Below the pieces are notes generated by a model. The model ran no database searches. It worked only from the letters and a program-made list of their open reading frames with translations, and was not told the DNA's origin. Below, piece after piece: positions 55,472-64,000 of a stretch of 64,000 bases of DNA; the stretch's first letter is position 1; every line of letters starts with the position of its first letter. The stretch lies in assembly GCA_037074615.1 (NCBI GenBank), contig CM073562.1:15175001-15239000 (forward strand). The letters are read 5' to 3'. Source of the stretch: Leucaena leucocephala (lineage: Eukaryota > Streptophyta > Magnoliopsida > Fabales > Fabaceae). The position numbers and the translations under genes are program-made.

Positions 55472-56975
55472 GGGAGAAAGATAAAAAAAAACTATTTAAA
55501 TTTTAAAAAGATAGATTAGCCATTTTAATATTGAAAAAGACAGATTAAGTTGGATGTTCAATCTGTTATTTGTAAATTTATGTGTAAAGACTAAATTAAT
55601 TTTCATTTTATCAATATTATTTATAAATTTAATAATATGATTTATAATTTTGTCAATGGTATTTATAATTGGGAGAAATTTAATTTTGACAATTGGGAGA
55701 AACAATGTAGCTGACATTGTAATTTCAATTATGTGAAGTTGCAAATCACATTGTAAGAAGTTACAAATTCTGTATGTGAAATTATAAACCTATTTGGTGA
55801 AATTGCAAATCCTATAGAAAAAGTTACAAATCTCATTGGGAAAGTTACAAATACTATTAGTCAAGTTGAACACTAATACTGTTGTAAAATCTCATTCTTT
55901 ATGGAAATTTTACAAAAATTAAACATTGAAAAATAATTAATTAAGTCAGAACATCAATCGATCAATAGTTAAAGTTATTACAAATACCATTGCTTTTTAT
56001 CTGTTGTGGGAGTTATAAATATCATTACGGGAGTTGCAAATACTATTGGTAAAGTTGAAAATCTCATTGTAGAAGTGACAAATACTAATATGAGTTATAA
56101 ATACCATTGATAAACTTGCAAATAACATTGAAAAAGCTACAAATACTATTGTGGGAGTTGTAAATACCATTAGCAAAATTGCAAATACCATTGTGAGAGT
56201 TACAAATACTATTAGCAAAGTTATTAATCCCTTTAGTAAAGTTGTTTCTTCTCTGTGGTGCAAATACTATTAGCAAATATCATTACGAGAGTTGCAAATA
56301 CTATTAGCAAAATTTCGAATCCCATTGTGAAAGTGGCAAATACCAGTGGGAGTTACAAATACCATTGACAAACTTGTAAATACTATTGGCAAAGTTATAA
56401 ATATAATTGTGAGAGTTGCAAATACTATTGGCAAAGTTATTTTTTCTCCATTGTGGGAGTTATAAATACTATTATGGGAGTAGTAAATACAATTGACAAA
56501 GTTACAAATTATATTGTAAGAGTTACAAATATTATTGGCAAAATTATTAATTCCATTGACAAAGTTGTAAATATAATTCCTTTGTGGGAGTTGCAAATAC
56601 CATTGGGGGAGTTGCAAATATCATTGTTGAAATTGCAAATATCACTATGGGAGTTACTAATACCATTAGCAAAGTTACAAATACTATTATCAAAGTTACA
56701 AATACTATTGTAAAAGTTACAAACACTATTGTCAAAATTGTAAATACTATTGTCAAAGTTATAAATACTATTATAGGAGTTGCAAATACCATTGTCAAAG
56801 TTGTAAATCGTATTGTCAAACTTGCAAATATCATTGACAGAGTGAATGATAATTTAGTTTTTACATATAAATTTACAAATGACAGATTGAACCACCTGTC
56901 CAATCTGTTATTTTTAATATTGAGATGCCCAATTTATCTTTTTAAAATTTAAATAGGTTTTTTTGTCTTTCTCCT
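55472..56975. mobile_element. non-autonomous Mutator-like foldback element with minisatellite core
   Basis: A 1504-bp element. Its left end reads GGGAGAAAGATAAAAAAAA; the reverse complement of the right end reads AGGAGAAAGACAAAAAAA. Similarity continues inward through ctatttaaattttaaaaaga, then 'caatctgttatttgtaaatt' and the first repeat units, for about 200 bp (left to about 55680, right from about 56775). It is flanked by the 9-bp duplication TTTTTAAAT (55463-55471 and 56976-56984). A 9-bp duplication with long inverted repeats is the mark of Mutator-like elements. There is no transposase, so it would need help in trans. The core is a degenerate 24-bp repeat array. Confidence 0.82.
55615..56840 (+). 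repeat. degenerate 24-bp minisatellite inside the foldback element
   Basis: Repeats of the form 'gttgcaaataccattgNNaaa' or 'gttacaaatactattgNNaaa', mostly 24 bp with many variants, fill about 1.1 kb (roughly 45 units). From about 55730 they run in one direction; the few units at 55615-55680 run the opposite way and belong to the left inverted repeat. Because 24 is a multiple of 3, open frames with 8-residue repeats (VTNTIVK-type) appear on both strands, the longest being 122 codons at 56584-56952. These are by-products, not genes. Confidence 0.85.
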
Positions 56976-58029
56976 TTTTTAAATTAACTACTAATTAGTC
57001 AATTTATGCAGCATCAATTATAATTAATTAAAATATAATTGAAGAATGATCAGGTTTTGTTTATGTGGTTATCTGACTGAGTTAGATCGAATAATATTAG
57101 GTCAAATTACCTATCGTCTGTGGGTTCAACTCGTGAAGAAATGAGACATACGACTATTTAGAGTATATTTGATCCCTGGAGAGTATCATTTTATTGTGGT
57201 TCCAGTCACGGCACTTGTAGATGTATTTTAACTCTTGGATGCTTAGGTTTACGCCTGAAGGTAATAGATGGCTCATTCTGCCTCATATTAGTATCGTCTA
57301 GAAGGAAGGGAGATTTCGTCCTGCCCTTTGATCTTGGGTGATCCCAACCCTTTTTTAAAAAAATTTATACAAAAAAAAGTATTTGGTCAAATTTTGGGGT
57401 AATTTTTTTTAAAGATATTATTTGTATTTATATATATTCGAAATCAAGGTCACGTGCTTAAATAGTTAAAATCCTTTTCACTTGGACTAATGTTTATTTA
57501 TTAAATGATCATGTATTTAATGTGTATTTTTAGTTCTAGTTGTCACTATAAAAAAAATGACTTGAGACTTACCTTTGTTTACACGGAAAAGGGATGCACG
57601 AACCAAATCAAGCGTTAATCATAGTTTGGTAGATAGCAGGAAATGCATATAAATTAAGAATAATTTGTAGATGCTCTATTCAATATATGTTCTTAAATTT
57701 TGATGAGACTATGAAACTGATCAACCTATTGATTCTACTACTATCGTTTTTCTTTGGTAGCATTGTTGCAATGAATAATAACGTAATTACTAGAAAGTAC
57801 TGGAACAGAGCATTTTTCAGTTTAACCAAGTTACTAATAATATGGTGGTCAAAGTTCAAACGTTGCTAATTGTTCTTCAGGAGGGGGGAAAATGTATCAG
57901 TATGTCAATCTCAACGTCAGTTCCAACGTTAATCGCTCGTTCAATAAATCAATACCCATTGCAAGTGGCTCGTTGTGGACAAATATTAAAGCAAATCTGA
58001 CCAGTTAGACTACACAGCAAATAATCATA
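56976..58029. other. spacer with one GC-richer unassigned island
   Basis: Mostly AT-rich. The stretch 57.1-57.36 kb is more balanced and includes gggttcaactcg, similar to a Pol III B-box, and ends near a T-rich stretch. It might be a SINE, but no clear A-box or target-site duplication was found. No gene. Confidence 0.35.
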
Positions 58030-58440
58030 GTGGAAGTTTTCACTTTCTCTGAGGAGAACACCTCCGCTGTTGCTCCTGCCACTCTCTACAAAGCTCTCGT
58101 CTTTGATGGCGACAACCTCATCCCCAGGTTTGTCGATGCCGTCCAGAGCGTTGACATCCTCGAAGGCACTGGTGGCGCAGGAACCATCAAGAAGATCAAC
58201 TACCTCAAAGGTCCCATTTCTTTAATTTCTCTTTCTGTGTTATTCAATGATTTAGTTTCGATCTGTTTATGAATATTTTTTGTATTATATGTGCAAATGT
58301 ACAAGTGCACTACGCCAAGCACAAGATGGAAATTGCAGACAAGGACAACTTCGTAGACGGAAAAGAAGATAATTTTTATTGGGAGATGGAAAAGAAGATA
58401 ATTTTTATTGGTCTTATATTATCACCTAATATATATGCTA
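58030..58440 (+). pseudogene. Bet v 1 / PR-10 family pseudogene, start lost and truncated
   Basis: Exon 1 (58030-58209) codes for EVFTFSEENTSAVAPATLYK and then DGDNLIPRFVDAVQSVDILE, followed by GTGGAGTIKKINYLKG, the glycine-rich P-loop of Bet v 1 proteins (cytosolic ligand-binding defence proteins of about 160 aa). The intron lies at the conserved codon-62 position. Exon 2 starts at 58305 with HYAKHKMEIADKDNFVDG, then leaves homology. The initiator is GTG instead of ATG. The last about 70 residues, with the C-terminal helix, are absent. A 29-bp tandem duplication marks the break point. Other readings, such as a shortened active gene, are unlikely without an ATG. Confidence 0.8.
58357..58413 (+). 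repeat. 29-bp tandem duplication at the broken end of the Bet v 1 pseudogene
   Basis: The word ggaaaagaagataattttta followed by ttgg occurs twice, 29 bp apart. It starts just where homology to the Bet v 1 family ends. Confidence 0.85.
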
Positions 58441-58814
58441 ACTATTCTCTTTTATTACACATAGGATACTAACATGGCAAAAGAAGGAAATTAGTATTCT
58501 TCCACGATCAAAATGGGAAGATTTTGAAAATCATTGTCAACTCTTTAAATGGAGGATAATAACTTTACCTTCCTCACAAAACTTTCCTTCTTCATGCAGA
58601 AATTTTAAAAAAAAAAAATTAGCCGTTAGGATTCTAAGACTAGCTCAATTCATCCTCTATACAAATACTCTCTTCTCTCAAGCAAAGGAGACATAAAAAT
58701 CTCTAAAAGATTTTCTCTCTATCAATTCAGAGATTAGAGAGATACTGTGGAAATCTTTCTAGTGTGCCCGAGATTTTCTCTTGGATTATTTATCTTTAGT
58801 AGATTTGAGAGATC
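58441..58814. other. promoter and leader of the LOB-domain gene
   Basis: AT-rich sequence with a 'ctatacaaatactctcttctctc' type region at about 58657-58680, suggesting a TATA-like core followed by a pyrimidine-rich initiator. No other gene seen. Confidence 0.4.
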
Positions 58815-59410
58815 ATGATGATTTCAGGTCGGTGTGCAGCTTGCAAGAATCAAAGAAGAAAGTGTCCTTCAGATTGCATTTTCTCTCCCTATTTTCCTCC
58901 CAATGATCCTGAAAGATTCGCTTGTGTTCATAGAATATATGGTAGCAGCAACGTTGGAAAAATGCTTCAGGTAGGTAACTACTAAATAAATAATATTAAA
59001 CTCAATTCATTTAGTAGACAAATAAAATGATTGTCTACTATAATAAGGATCAAGTTTTTCTCTATATTTTTTTCTTTTCTTTTTCGCCGTGATTTTCATT
59101 TATTTTCTTATAATATTTGTAGCAAATTCCAGTGCAAATGAGAGCACAAGCAGTGGATACATTATATTTTGAAGCAAGATGCAGAATGGAAGATCCTGTA
59201 TATGGTTGTGTTAAGCTTATTTCTCAGTTACATCAGAACTTGCATGATACAGAAAGTGAACTAGCAAGAATTCAAGCTCTTGTTGCATGCCACAAGCTCC
59301 AAATTTCACAAGTTGAACTTCACCAACCTAATTTGGATGCATCACAAAGCAATATGGAGCAGTTTCAGTTCAATTATTCTACTCAGAATCCAACTTGGTT
59401 TATTAATTAA
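58815..59410 (+). CDS. class I LOB-domain (LBD) transcription factor, LBD23/24-like
   Basis: Exons 58815-58970 and 59123-59410; 147 aa. LBD proteins are plant-specific nuclear DNA-binding factors acting in organ boundaries, roots and other development. The zinc-finger-like C block CAACKNQRRKCPSDC fits CX2CX6CX3C. The GAS block includes FACVHRIYGSSNVGKMLQ at the exon junction. The following DPVYGCVKLISQLHQNL corresponds to the DP-V-YG motif and coiled coil. The closest remembered relatives are Arabidopsis LBD23/LBD24. The start could be Met1 (58815) or Met2 (58818); they are adjacent. The single intron after the GAS block is typical. The C-terminus is Gln/Asn-rich. No lesions. Confidence 0.92.
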
Positions 59411-60269
59411 TAATTTGTGTCTTCTTACTTAGATGGGATTGACTTTATATTTTTATGTCACCATGGGATTTTATATCTTTAATAAATATTTGGAGGAGTA
59501 CTGTTTACTATCATGCATTATTATTAGTATATATATTACCCTATCATCTTTCAAGATCAAGCAATAAATAATTTTCTCTTTGCATCATGAGAGATTTGTT
59601 TGGCATACTATTGTAGGGTGAGTATCAAAGTAATAATAAAAGTTATTATCATGTGATCTAAAAGCCATGTGATTCAAAATACTTATAGAATAAGGCTATA
59701 TACATATGTTATCCTGTAAATTTCTAAACCCTAAACCTGTTATATTAATGTATATATATTACCCCATATTTCAAAATCAAGCAATAAATAAAGGACACGT
59801 TTGATTTCCTGTTTTTAAAATAGTTTCTTGTTTTGAAAAACTAAAAAAAACATGTGTTTAAGTTGCATGGCAATAGCAAAATTCAGAAACTCTATGCTGT
59901 GAACAGAGAATCTCACTACTTTCTAAAAGAGACAATTTCGCTCCTAATTTTTTTTATCTTATTTTGTTTCTCTCTCTTGAGTGTGGGCATGATGGTTTGT
60001 TGTCTATAAAAATGTCGACCTGACTAGAAATTTTGTAACTGTTTGCCCTATAACATATAAAGCTTAAAAGATGACCCCATTCAAAGAAATTAAAGCAATT
60101 TGAAAGGGTCAAAAATTTGAAAAGCAACTCTAGGATTTAACATTAACAATATCTACAAGATATACAACAAAGGCACCAACAACCCTTTATGGACCATTCA
60201 TCTGTTGGCTTATATCCAATTATCCACACAATAAAAGCCTTTTTTTCCGGGGTTGTTTTTTGTATCATC
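59411..60269. other. intergenic spacer between LBD and CAMTA genes
   Basis: 3' regions of two convergent genes. A segment of about 45 bp with 'gtatatatattaccc' and 'caagcaataaata' occurs at about 59528 and 59751. The plant-telomere-like word ctaaaccctaaacctg lies at about 59727. No gene or RNA seen. Confidence 0.45.
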
Positions 60270-63200
60270 CTATGTCTTCACTCCCATATCAACCTCAGAA
60301 TTGAGGAGGTCTTCATATTCTAGTTCCAGCTGCACATTGCAATTCCCCAATTTAATACACACACACAGAGAGACGCTAAACGAGACCTATCAGTAACGGT
60401 CATTAGGAGAAGTAACTTACCTTTGCTTGATTATGGGCTATTTTCATCCTCCTGTAATCTACTTGTGCTTTCTTAGAGCGGAACATAGCCTGGACACGTA
60501 CCACAGCTCTCTCAACACGTTCTTCAGCTTGTTTCCTGCCAATCCGGAAAAAGTCTTCCTCGGTAACGAACTCTGCTTCGTCCTTCTGACCTACCATTTC
60601 TTGGACAGGATTGACATGTAGGCCACGGAAGCCCTTTCTCTTTAAACGCCACCGTAGGATTGCTTTCTCAACCACTCCAACAGACCAGATGATTTTGCGG
60701 TAGTTCTTCCGCTCCTTGAAGGCCCGGAAAGCAGCCTGCATTGGAAACATCGGTGATCAGTCTTTTCCTGGATGTTGCTTACAAAAATCTGAAGTTATTT
60801 CAGCTCATGAAATCTGCCGGCATATTATCATCTGCTGGTATTATTCAGGGTCCACCGTTAGATGTGGAGGATTCTAACCTCCGCACGAACGCAGCATTAT
60901 CACACAAACACTTCCCTTAGCACCAGCATTTGCATGCAGTAGTGACTAGATGAGCAGATGGGAGAACCTTTAAAAAGTTAACAGCCCTTCACAGCATATG
61001 CTTTATTTCAACGTCTGCTGTAATTTTTTGCAATATCTCCATTTAGAGATATAACAGAATAGAAAGCTTCTTTGCAAACAAGTTGACATCAATTACTATA
61101 CGGAAGGAAAAGTGGGTTTTTGAAGCTTAGATCAACATTCTAAAACACTTGAGTCAGCATGAGTGCACCATAACATATGGAATAAGTCGTGTTGTCATCA
61201 GTATCAACTGATAACAATCTGCCGTGTGAATCTTAATTAGTTCAAAATACGCCTCAAACAAAGGACATGGATTTGCAATGGGACATATATCTACTCAGCA
61301 ATCGGTACCATCAGAGGCAGAATGGTAGCACTGACCTGAATTTTGATTGCCTGGCGACGCATATTGAGAAATTCTCTACGCATCTTCCACGTACGGAAGG
61401 TATGCTGGATGCGAGCAGCAGCTGCCATAGACTTCCTCGACTCAAAGTTTCGAAAAGCATGCTGGATCTTCATTGCTGCAACTATTTGGCGTGCTTCAGC
61501 TTCTGGACTGAAAAGTTCAACTTCATGAGATCGTAATTTTAGTGAGTGCTCCCTAAATGCAGCTTGTATGCGAGCTGCAGCCTCAGCAGCTGTCCGATAA
61601 GCTGCTAATGTGTCCTTCATATACAGCTGATCATCACTGAGCTTCTCAGAATTTACGGGATCACTTGCGCTAGTAGTTTCCAGCGAGCCACTGATATTCC
61701 CTGCTAGGCTCATGTCATTGAACTGCTCAACCAGAGACTTTTCCGAAAGATAAGCTGCTAAGCCATTATAACCCTTCATCTGAGCCAGATCAGCAGCAGT
61801 AAATCCCTTAGGATGTTGAGAAGTAGGATCCGTGACCAAATTTGGCCTTGCCCCTGCAGACAATAGAGCGGCAACCATTTTCTCCCTGCAAACCCATTTA
61901 AAATTAAATAAACAATGAATAGCTCATTCAAGTTCATCAATTGCGAAGCCACAACAAAAAAGAAACTTTTCAATCAGTTCAGTGGCTGAAAAACTAATTG
62001 TTTTTAAAAAGTGAGCATGAAATACTGTACCTTCCATAATAAGCTGCCCAGTGCAGGGCTGTCCATCCAAATTTATCACGGAAATTCAATGAAAAACCAG
62101 ACCATGAAAATAATGAAGCAGCCCATGTATATCCCAAAATTGAGCACAAATGGATTACACCTTGACCTTGGGCATCTAATTCAGTAGTCTGACAACCTAA
62201 AATAATTCTCTCCAGCAGCCATTCCTTTAGTTTAGTCTTCAATGCAATTTCAAACAAGGCATCTTTTGCTTGTGGAAATGGTGTTTTGTTGTCTTCAGTA
62301 GACTTAATCAAGTATTGCCAACGTTTGGAAATATATAATGTCTTGGAGACAAATTTCTCAGCCTCCTTCAGTGCATGAAGGGATACTTTGCTAGAGGTAA
62401 TGTCAAGACTCTTTTGTGTAGTAAAGAGCAAATGTGCAAGCCTCATCTGAAGTCGAAACTCCTCCCAGTTGTGCCTCTCTTCTATGGAAGCTGCAGGTTC
62501 TTGCAAAACAGTAGTTCGATACTCAAAATTAACAACTTGACTTATGGGCTTGTGGCCATCAATACTCATAGAGAGATTCACAAAACCAGGGGAATGTGGT
62601 GGTACCCAGCACCGGTAGGCACCAACTTGAACAATTTCTACAGGAACAGGTACATCCCCACAGATACAAAACAAATTGGACTTCGCAAGGTGCATATAGT
62701 CATCATGAAAAAATCCAGTTATTAGGACCTGGAACAAGTAAATGGAGGTAAGAAAATCTATTAGAAATGGCAAACAAACGACAATAAATAGTTAAATTAT
62801 CAACATCAAGTATTTATGGTCTAAAGCAATATGCGATAACTTATTTAGATGAAGATGTGCATGTATCATGCCAAAGATTGCACTCCTATTCCTCGTAGGA
62901 TTTTAGCCCCATGTTTTTAAGCTTTAAGGATCAACTAGCATATTTTATTGTTTCAACAAAAAGCTCAATATTGACTAAGAAGCAAAATGATGGGCACTAG
63001 GAAAAAAAATATACATGCATAACATGTAATAGAAACTAGCTATATTAGATACTTGAGAATAGCAAAAGCAAACCTTTGTTTTCTCAGTGGTGCATGCCCA
63101 GACAGGAGACACATCAGTTATATTAAATATTTGTTCTGCCAGAGAAGGCTGATTACTATCCAATCCTGAAGAGTATGAATCATGAACAGATGAAACTGAG

Positions 63201-63487
63201 GATTCAAGACCTGAGTCATCAATAGAACATGGTGAATCAGCTATCATATGGCTTATCCATTTTCCAAAGCTGTCCTGGCTTTGCAGAGTGTCATTGATAA
63301 TATTGTCCACAAAATTGCCACCACCCATGGTGATAGAATGTTCACTATGTACATTTGAATTTAATTGACTGTTGGCTGTCTGAAGGTTCAAACTTTCAGG
63401 AAAGTTGTATTGAGCACTATTGTTCCCATCAACTGAAGTGTTCAGAATATCAAAAGAATGAATCTCTGCAGATTCATTGTTGACTAC
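60270..63487 (-). CDS. CAMTA5: calmodulin-binding transcription activator (CAMTA5/6-like), C-terminal part
   Basis: Exons in transcript order: 63487-63074, 62728-62031, 61885-61336, 60735-60421, 60329-60270; 679 codons including the stop. The N-terminal CG-1 DNA-binding domain lies beyond the right edge. CAMTAs bind CGCG-type sites and link Ca2+/calmodulin to cold and stress genes. Order seen: linker with QSQDSFGKWI; TIG/IPT domain (FNITDVSPVWA to HKPISQVVNFEYR); ankyrin repeats (GQGVIHLCSILGYTWAASLF, WTALHWAAYYGREKMVAALL); IQ motifs (ARIQAAFREHSLK, MKIQHAFRNFESRK, ARIQHTFRTWKMRR, IKIQAAFRAFKERK); and the calmodulin-binding VVRVQAMFRSKKAQVDYRRM. Having an IPT domain and this C-terminus points to the CAMTA5/6 group. 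No lesions in the visible part. Confidence 0.93.
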
Positions 63488-64000
63488 CTGGTGAGAAGAT
63501 GCATGTATAGGTTACAAAACAAAGCATCAATTGAAAAGAAAGGAAGCAAGAAATCAACAGTATATGAACAGGAAGCTTGAAAAGCAAAAGGTAGTAATTC
63601 TAAGTGTGACCAGATTAAAGGTTGCAACATCTGCATATTAGTTTGCTGAAAACTGTGCAGAGAAATCAGTTCGGTTAGCATGCTGGCAAATCTTGCTATC
63701 ATAACACCCATTGTACTATACACAAGATAAGCAACATAAAAGCTAGAAGAACCAAGGTAAGTAGTAAATATCTCCACTGATTTGCAGATAAATCTGCAAA
63801 ACCCCCACATAGAATAAAGATTTAGCGAACATCCAAAAAATAAAATGAACAAAAACAAAGTATGAATCCTTTTCATGTTCATTTTTCAAAGAGATTATTT
63901 GATCTCCCTCCCGATGTGTGAATTGTCAGAAGCTCAATTAATGGCAGCAATGGCTACTGAAATGTTTCACAGTTAAAATTAAAGACAGTTCAGTGAAATA
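63488..64000 (-). other. part of a CAMTA intron up to the window edge
   Basis: The acceptor for the exon at 63487 reads tcaccag on the gene strand. I could not identify another exon in these 513 bp; the next upstream exon probably lies outside the window. Confidence 0.45.

Noticed and set aside
55730..56840. Regular short repeats as a CRISPR array
   Set aside because: Units are contiguous and degenerate, without unique spacers, and the DNA is plant nuclear.
56584..56952. 122-codon repetitive frame in the foldback element as a gene
   Set aside because: It arises from a 24-bp repeat that is open on both strands, and its last part runs into the inverted repeat. No promoter or domain is seen.
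57119..57130. gggttcaactcg as part of a tRNA gene
   Set aside because: No cloverleaf arms, anticodon stem or proper A-box could be placed around it.
59727..59742. Telomere-like word ctaaaccctaaacctg as an interstitial telomere
   Set aside because: Only about two repeat units; this occurs by chance or as a promoter motif.

Overview
The window is nuclear DNA of a flowering plant, almost certainly a eudicot. Genes are split by GT-AG introns, intergenic DNA is very AT-rich, and the families are plant-specific or plant-typed: LOB-domain factor, CAMTA, CYP71-clan P450s, OEP16, plastid lipoamide dehydrogenase and Bet v 1/PR-10. I cannot name the species. No gene here is prokaryotic, and I saw no rRNA, tRNA, CRISPR array or operon. 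Exon boundaries come from splice dinucleotides, reading-frame continuity and remembered family sequence, not from transcripts.

Layout. 0.5-7.4 kb (+): intact 12-exon PP2A scaffold A subunit (587 aa). 9.5-9.9 kb: LINE RNase H relic. 10.5-13.0 kb (-): single-exon LSD1-type histone demethylase (LDL1-like, 820 aa). 15.1-16.3 kb (+): frameshifted, truncated TTC4-like TPR pseudogene. 18.5-23.0 kb (-): eight-exon membrane-anchored aspartic protease (APCB1-like, 570 aa). 23.8-27.9 kb: gene-poor DNA built from diverged repeats of one composite segment. 28.2-40.6 kb (-): tandem CYP71-clan (CYP736A-like) cluster with two full-length genes (A and C), one copy broken by a 2-bp insertion (B), and one exon-3 relic without the heme cysteine. 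41.5-43.6 kb (-): OEP16-2-like gene (178 aa). 46.2-50.4 kb (+): degenerate plastid dihydrolipoamide dehydrogenase copy without its last exon. 51.0-51.3 kb (-): ribosomal protein eL29 with telo-box and site II promoter motifs. 53.2-55.1 kb (+): SAR1 GTPase (193 aa). 55.47-56.98 kb: a 1.5-kb Mutator-like foldback element with long inverted repeats, a 9-bp target-site duplication and a 24-bp minisatellite core. 58.0-58.4 kb: Bet v 1 pseudogene. 58.8-59.4 kb (+): LOB-domain gene (147 aa). 60.3-63.5 kb (-): C-terminal part of a CAMTA5/6-like factor that continues past the right edge.

The housekeeping genes (PP2A-A, LDL1, APCB1, OEP16-2, eL29, SAR1, CAMTA) do not form one pathway; they are ordinary neighbours. 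The dynamic parts are the P450 cluster, which shows duplication, decay and a changed I-helix, several small-scale tandem duplications, Stowaway-like MITEs in and around introns, and the foldback element. The foldback element is the most unusual object in the window. I found no convincing new multi-gene system.
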